From Cyclina sinensis (Eukaryota; Mollusca; Bivalvia; Venerida; Veneridae), in contig JAAONU010000001.1 in the NCBI GenBank assembly GCA_012932295.1, forward strand, positions 58,315,693 through 58,379,692: a stretch of DNA of 64,000 nucleotides. Reading direction: 5' to 3'. This document shows positions 59,316-64,000 of the stretch, in pieces; position 1 is the first letter of the stretch, and the number at the start of each line of letters is the position of its first letter. The notes beneath the pieces are model-generated. The model was not told the DNA's origin, made no database searches, and worked only from the letters and a program-made list of their open reading frames with translations. The position numbers and the translations under genes were made by a program.

Positions 59316-61053
59316 CAAGAGCACCGCTGGGTGGAGCATTATATGCCCGAAGGGTGTCTCCTCTAAGTATCATGCATTTGTGATACAAGGGAGGAAACCT
59401 TAGGCTTTAAAATTAAATAATTTGCTTTAAATTTTGAATTTTTTTACCCTTGACCTACTGCCACCAAAATCAATATGTGCAACCATTATTTGAATTCTGA
59501 AGTCTTTATGAAAAATGGTTGTTGAGTTACAGAGTGTAAATGATTCTAAACATTTAGGTGACTGTGACCCTGACCTTTGACATACTGTTCCCAAAATGTA
59601 CAGGGGTCATCCGATCAATGTGTGCAATCATGATATAAAGTTTGAAATCTCTATAACAAATGATTGTCAAGTACATGGCGGAAATGGTTTTCAATTTAAA
59701 AGTCAATGTGACCTTGACCTTTGACCTACTGACCCCAAAATCAATAGCCATCATCCACTCAATGTGTGCAATCATTACATGAATTTTGAAGTCTCTAAGA
59801 CCAATGGTTGCCAAGTAACAGAGTGTAAATGATTCTAAACATTTAGGTCACTGTGACATGGACCTTTGATATACTGACCCAAAAATGTATAGGGGTCAAT
59901 GTGTGCAATCATTATATAAATTTTGATGTCTCTACAACAAATGATTGTCAAGTTACATGGTGGAAATGGTTTTCAATGATAAGGTCACTGCGAGCTTGAC
60001 CTTTGACCTACTGCACCTAAAATCAATAGGTGTCATTTACTCACTGTGTGCAACCATTACATGAATTTTGAAATCTCTATGACAAATAGTTGTCGAATTA
60101 CAGAGTGTAAATGAATCTAAACATTTAGGTTACTGTGACCTTGCCCTTTCTTATACTGACCCAAGAATCTATTAGGGGTCATCCATCCAATGTGTGCAAT
60201 CATGAAATAAAGTTTGAAGTCTCTACAACAAATGATTGTCAAGTTACATGGTGGAAATGGTTTTCAATGTTAAAGTCAATGTGACCTTGACCTTTGACCT
60301 ACTAATCCCAAAATCAATAGGGGTCATTCACTCAATGTGTGCAACCACTACATGAATTTTGAAGTCTATATGACAAAATGTTTGTCGAGTTATAGAGTGT
60401 AAATGATTCTAAACATTTAGGTCACTGTGACCTTGACCTTTGATATACTGACCCCAAAATGTAGAGGGGTCATCCAAACAATGTGTGCAATCATGATATA
60501 AAGTTTGAAGTCTCTATAACAAAAGATTGTAAAATTATTTGGCGGAAATGGTTTTCAATGTTAAAGTCACTGTGACCTTGACCTTAGAGCAACTGACCCC
60601 AAAATCAATAGGGGTCATTCACTCAACGTGTGCAACCATTATATGAATTTTGAAGTCTCTTTGACAAATGGTTGACAAGTTACAGAGTGTAAATTATTCT
60701 ACATATTCAGGTGACTGTGACCTTGACCTTTCACACCAAAACGTATAGGGGTCATCCACTCAATGTGTGCAATCATGATATAAAGTTTGAAGTCTCTACA
60801 ACAAATGACTGTCAAATTACATGGCGGAAATGCTTTTCAATGTTTAGGTCTATGTGACTTTGACCTTTGAGCTACTGACTCCAAAATCAATAGGGGTCAT
60901 CCACTCAATGTGGGCAATAATTACATGAAGGAAAAAAAACGTAGGCCAAAGAGTACTCGAGTTATCCTTATGGGAACCAAATTGCTAACGGACGGACTGA
61001 CGGACGCATGCCCTGGACCATAAAATAATATGCCCCCCTTCGGGCATATAACA
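59316..61053. repeat. 1.7 kb short-TIR repeat filled with TGACCTTTGACCT blocks
   Basis: The ends are TATATGCCCGAAGGG and CCCCTTCGGGCATATA, inverted copies. Inside, two alternating units of roughly 140 bp repeat about six times, each starting GTGACCTTGACCTTTGA and containing GGGGTCATCC(A/G)(A/C)TCAATGTGTG. A GGACGGACTGACGGACGC run precedes the right end. There is no coding capacity; it lies upstream of the first SLC26A11 exon seen. Confidence 0.85.
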
Positions 61054-64000
61054 AAAAAATAATCATAAATTACAAAGATTCAACCTTTGGTCTCTAAAAG
61101 AATAAAGTAAATTCCGTTTTCTTTGTAAATATAATATTCAACTACAGATACTATTTTGTTATACCTTGTAGTGTTTCAACTAAAATGATGTCATTTCCTG
61201 TTTTCTATCCAACTTTTTTTCAGATTTACAGCAAAAACAACAATCTTCAATTAGGTATATTGCCCTTAATTCACAAAAGTTTTCAATATCTTGATTTTAA
61301 CAGTACATGTTAGTTTATAATATTAATCATGTTGATCCATTATTTTTTTGTAATACAATTAAGACCAAATGTTAACTGACCACAAAGACGTCATTTCCTA
61401 AACTTTATCTGCGTTCATGCTAGAATTTCCAGTATTGAACCTACTAACGATGAAAATAACAACCTGTGCAATTTGTTTTAAATGTTTTTACCTGTTACAT
61501 TCATTAACCATGCCCTCTTTACAACAATACCAACAATAACAGGTCAGAAACAATACAACATATGTTGCTTTCTTTTGTTTCAAATGTGGTTTACAACGTA
61601 ATGTTTTAATGTGACTTGTTTTTGTTTTTTGTTTTTTTTTTTTTGGTCATCTCGTTAAATTTATCAAAATTTGTTAATATAGATAGAAAAAGGCATGTCA
61701 TTTTAACAAGATAATTGTGGTTTCTTAGCCTAAAGTACAAGAATTAACCTACAATCTAGAAGTACACAAATATGAAAAAAAAATGTTATCCATGTGCTTT
61801 CAGAAATTTATAGGAAAACATGGTAAAAAACAGTTTTCGAAAGTACAGGATGGTAAAATACTTCACAGTGATGTACTGTAATATACGACTGATTTATACA
61901 AGTAAAGACTGCCTTGACATTTACAAAATAGCACGTAAACTAAAAACTTGGAATAAGTAGTCTAAAATTCAGAATAACAATCAAGTCTGCAATAAAAAAA
62001 ACTTTCTGTCCAGTTCTATTAGCAGCACTTCATTCTATAAAAAAAAAATTATTTATATTAAAAATGTATTTATGATTGTGTAATTAAGAACTTTATTATC
62101 CAATATAATGGTTACTTTGTGATGGAAAAATATAAGATCAAATTAACCATAATTGGCTTCACATTTTTAAAACCCAATTCAAATAAAAGAAACAAGAATG
62201 GCAATAAATATGGTCCAACATATGCTTACTAATAAGTTAATGCAGAAACAGTGAAACCCATTATAGTAAGACCCATTCAGGATATAATTGTAAATCATAG
62301 TGATTTTAATATCAAAGATGGAAGCATAAAGGAGGTATAAATAAAACTTTTGTCTCCATGCAGTTTTAAACAAAATGTCAGAAATACTCCTGGTTACTGG
62401 AGAGATTTTTTTCTTTTTCATTATTTTAAACATAAATAAAAATAAATATAAAGGTGGCATAAATATAAAACTGATTGAAAGAGAAAGGCTGATTCCCCCC
62501 CCCCCCCCCCACAAATTCTTGCAACAAAAAAAACCCACAAAAACTATACATGTCTACTGGGTAATGGTTGCAAACAATTTCATAAAATGGTTTCATACAA
62601 TATTTCATAATAACACTAATACAAATACCTCGGACACTAAAACACTGCTTGAAGTCCGCCGTAACTAATTAGACTAATGATGTCATAATTCCTACGCCGT
62701 AATTAAAACCTTCTCTTCCTTTGCATTACTATGTTGTGTGGAATATTAAATATGAAAACCAAATTTTATCTTAGACACTTGGAACCAAACAGATGAAATA
62801 ATTCTACCTTTGCCAAAATGACCCAAATTTTCAGATAGCGAAGGTGAATTCCTTGCATGCCCTTTTTGTTTAGAATTTGCAGAATGTTTCGATACCTCCT
62901 ATTTATCAAGACTGCTTCGATGTATTTGCAAATGTATTATAAAAATTAAAATGAATTGAAACCCACTCAAAAGAGATAAAATTTCAAGTGATGATATTCA
63001 TCACATGCCGATAAAAGTGCATGTAAAAGAATCTTTAGGCTGCTATTAGAGCTATCTCTACCGTCTTATCTTTAAATTGTGTGCCATTAGATTGAGAGGT
63101 TTAAGTTTAAAACCTTAACTCGGGGCCTTTTTTTGTGACACAGCAAGTTCTTGTTCAGCTTTTAAATAGTAACAGAATATTTAAGCTACAGGCTGAAACT
63201 AAACTATGCATAATGGACAGAAACTGGTCAGTAATTGGTCAATAGTAAGGGGTGAATGTAAAAAGGTCCTTGGTGCTACAAGATAAAATAGCAGATAAAC
63301 CATTTTACTCTTACTTCTTTTATTAGAATCTACTTAGTATCCCCAGTATCTATGTCTCTGGTATCCCCTATGAACTGGATTAGTTGGACTTATACTGTAC
63401 ATATATAAAATGCAGTGAACCCTTGCCATTTTTCAACAATGAAGGACAACAACTGTTTGAGACAATTTTGGCTCCAAACAAACATTATTTACCTGTATAG
63501 TTCTTTGGAATTCTATGGAGTAATACATTTAGCCTAGAACAATCTGTTTAATTTAAGTAAAATAATTTATGTTCCAGACATGTTGATTCCTGAACAGAAG
63601 AAGGCTTTCTATTAAGTAACTGACAATAGGTCTCAAAAAATTCTCAAGTCACCATTCATCATATTTGTCTCAGTCATTTTACATCTGATAAAATCAATCC
63701 AGTTAAGAATAAACTTATCAATTTATATCTGGGTTTTAATCAAAGATTAATCACACAAGGAATATTTTGTCAAGTTTATTATACATTTTGTAATATGCCT
63801 GCTGGCTCATTTTTACAAACTAACTTGGGAGTCGTTCTTAAATCATTATCATAGTTTATTTCTTATTCTTTTTAATATCCTTAGTTGCATTGTTACCTTT
63901 TTGTAAAAGGGAGGTAACACCACTTGAGCTGAGCAAGATTTACGTTCCTTGTTATGGGTAAAAGAGAAAAAAGCTAAAATATAATCTATATTCAACTAAT
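61054..64000. other. Upstream stretch with no recognised exon
   Basis: It should contain, or be intron before, the 5' exon of SLC26A11, but no minus-strand start exon with a suitable donor could be picked out. A C-run lies at 62,496-62,509 and a T-run near 61,630. The overlapping 97- and 119-codon frames at 62.2-62.7 kb are low complexity. Confidence 0.5.

Noticed and set aside
62179..62668. 119- and 97-codon frames as the missing 5' exon of SLC26A11
   Set aside because: Low-complexity translations across a C-run and A/T-runs on opposite strands; no donor in the required phase.

Overview
The window is eukaryotic nuclear DNA, most likely from a bivalve mollusc. It is AT-rich, its genes are split into short exons with GT-AG introns, and it is full of tRNA-derived SINEs, short-TIR repeats ending in motifs such as CTTCGGGCATATA or GGGAGCATAAA, and intronic minisatellites. 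The species assignment is inference from repeat style and gene content. No bacterial or organellar features are seen.

Layout. (1) 1677-7356 (+): the nine last coding exons of a WD40-repeat gene of NWD (NACHT-WD) type; the 5' part lies outside the window. (2) 8385-17985 (+): a two-exon acyl-CoA synthetase (ACSF2-like), whose intron carries a 6.8 kb foldback element. (3) 22077-24047 (-): a truncated copy of the last exons of a sulfate transporter. (4) 24048-26505 (+): a decayed copy of the 3' end of the WD gene, interrupted by a reverse-transcriptase relic. (5) 29196-30981: a second, compact foldback element. (6) 31095-34179 (+): a second, frameshifted ACSF2-like copy. (7) 38117-58892 (-): 17 exons of an SLC26A11-type anion transporter, missing only its N-terminal exon(s). 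(8) 59-64 kb: repeats, with no coding exon recognised.

The order WD / ACSF / SLC26 3' end occurs twice head to tail. A tandem segmental duplication ran from inside WD exon 7 to inside an SLC26 STAS exon, and its junction sits at about 24,040-24,051. The outer WD and SLC26 genes stayed complete while the two inner gene ends became fragments. Because the copies can be aligned to each other, they date later events: a hAT-type insertion with an 8-bp target duplication only in copy A, the large foldback element only in copy A, a palindromic MITE only in copy B, and a one-base frame change in the tail of the full-length SLC26 gene.

The most unusual object is the foldback family. Near-identical termini and 9-bp target duplications bracket two opposed arms made of a 57-bp tandem repeat. 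In one copy the arms enclose a loop holding a spliced fragment of a ubiquitin-protease-like gene. This resembles Drosophila FB elements and Mutator-type gene capture, but with mollusc satellite arms. The 57-bp period (19 codons) leaves several frames open on both strands and produces spurious Cys-rich ORFs of up to 871 codons.
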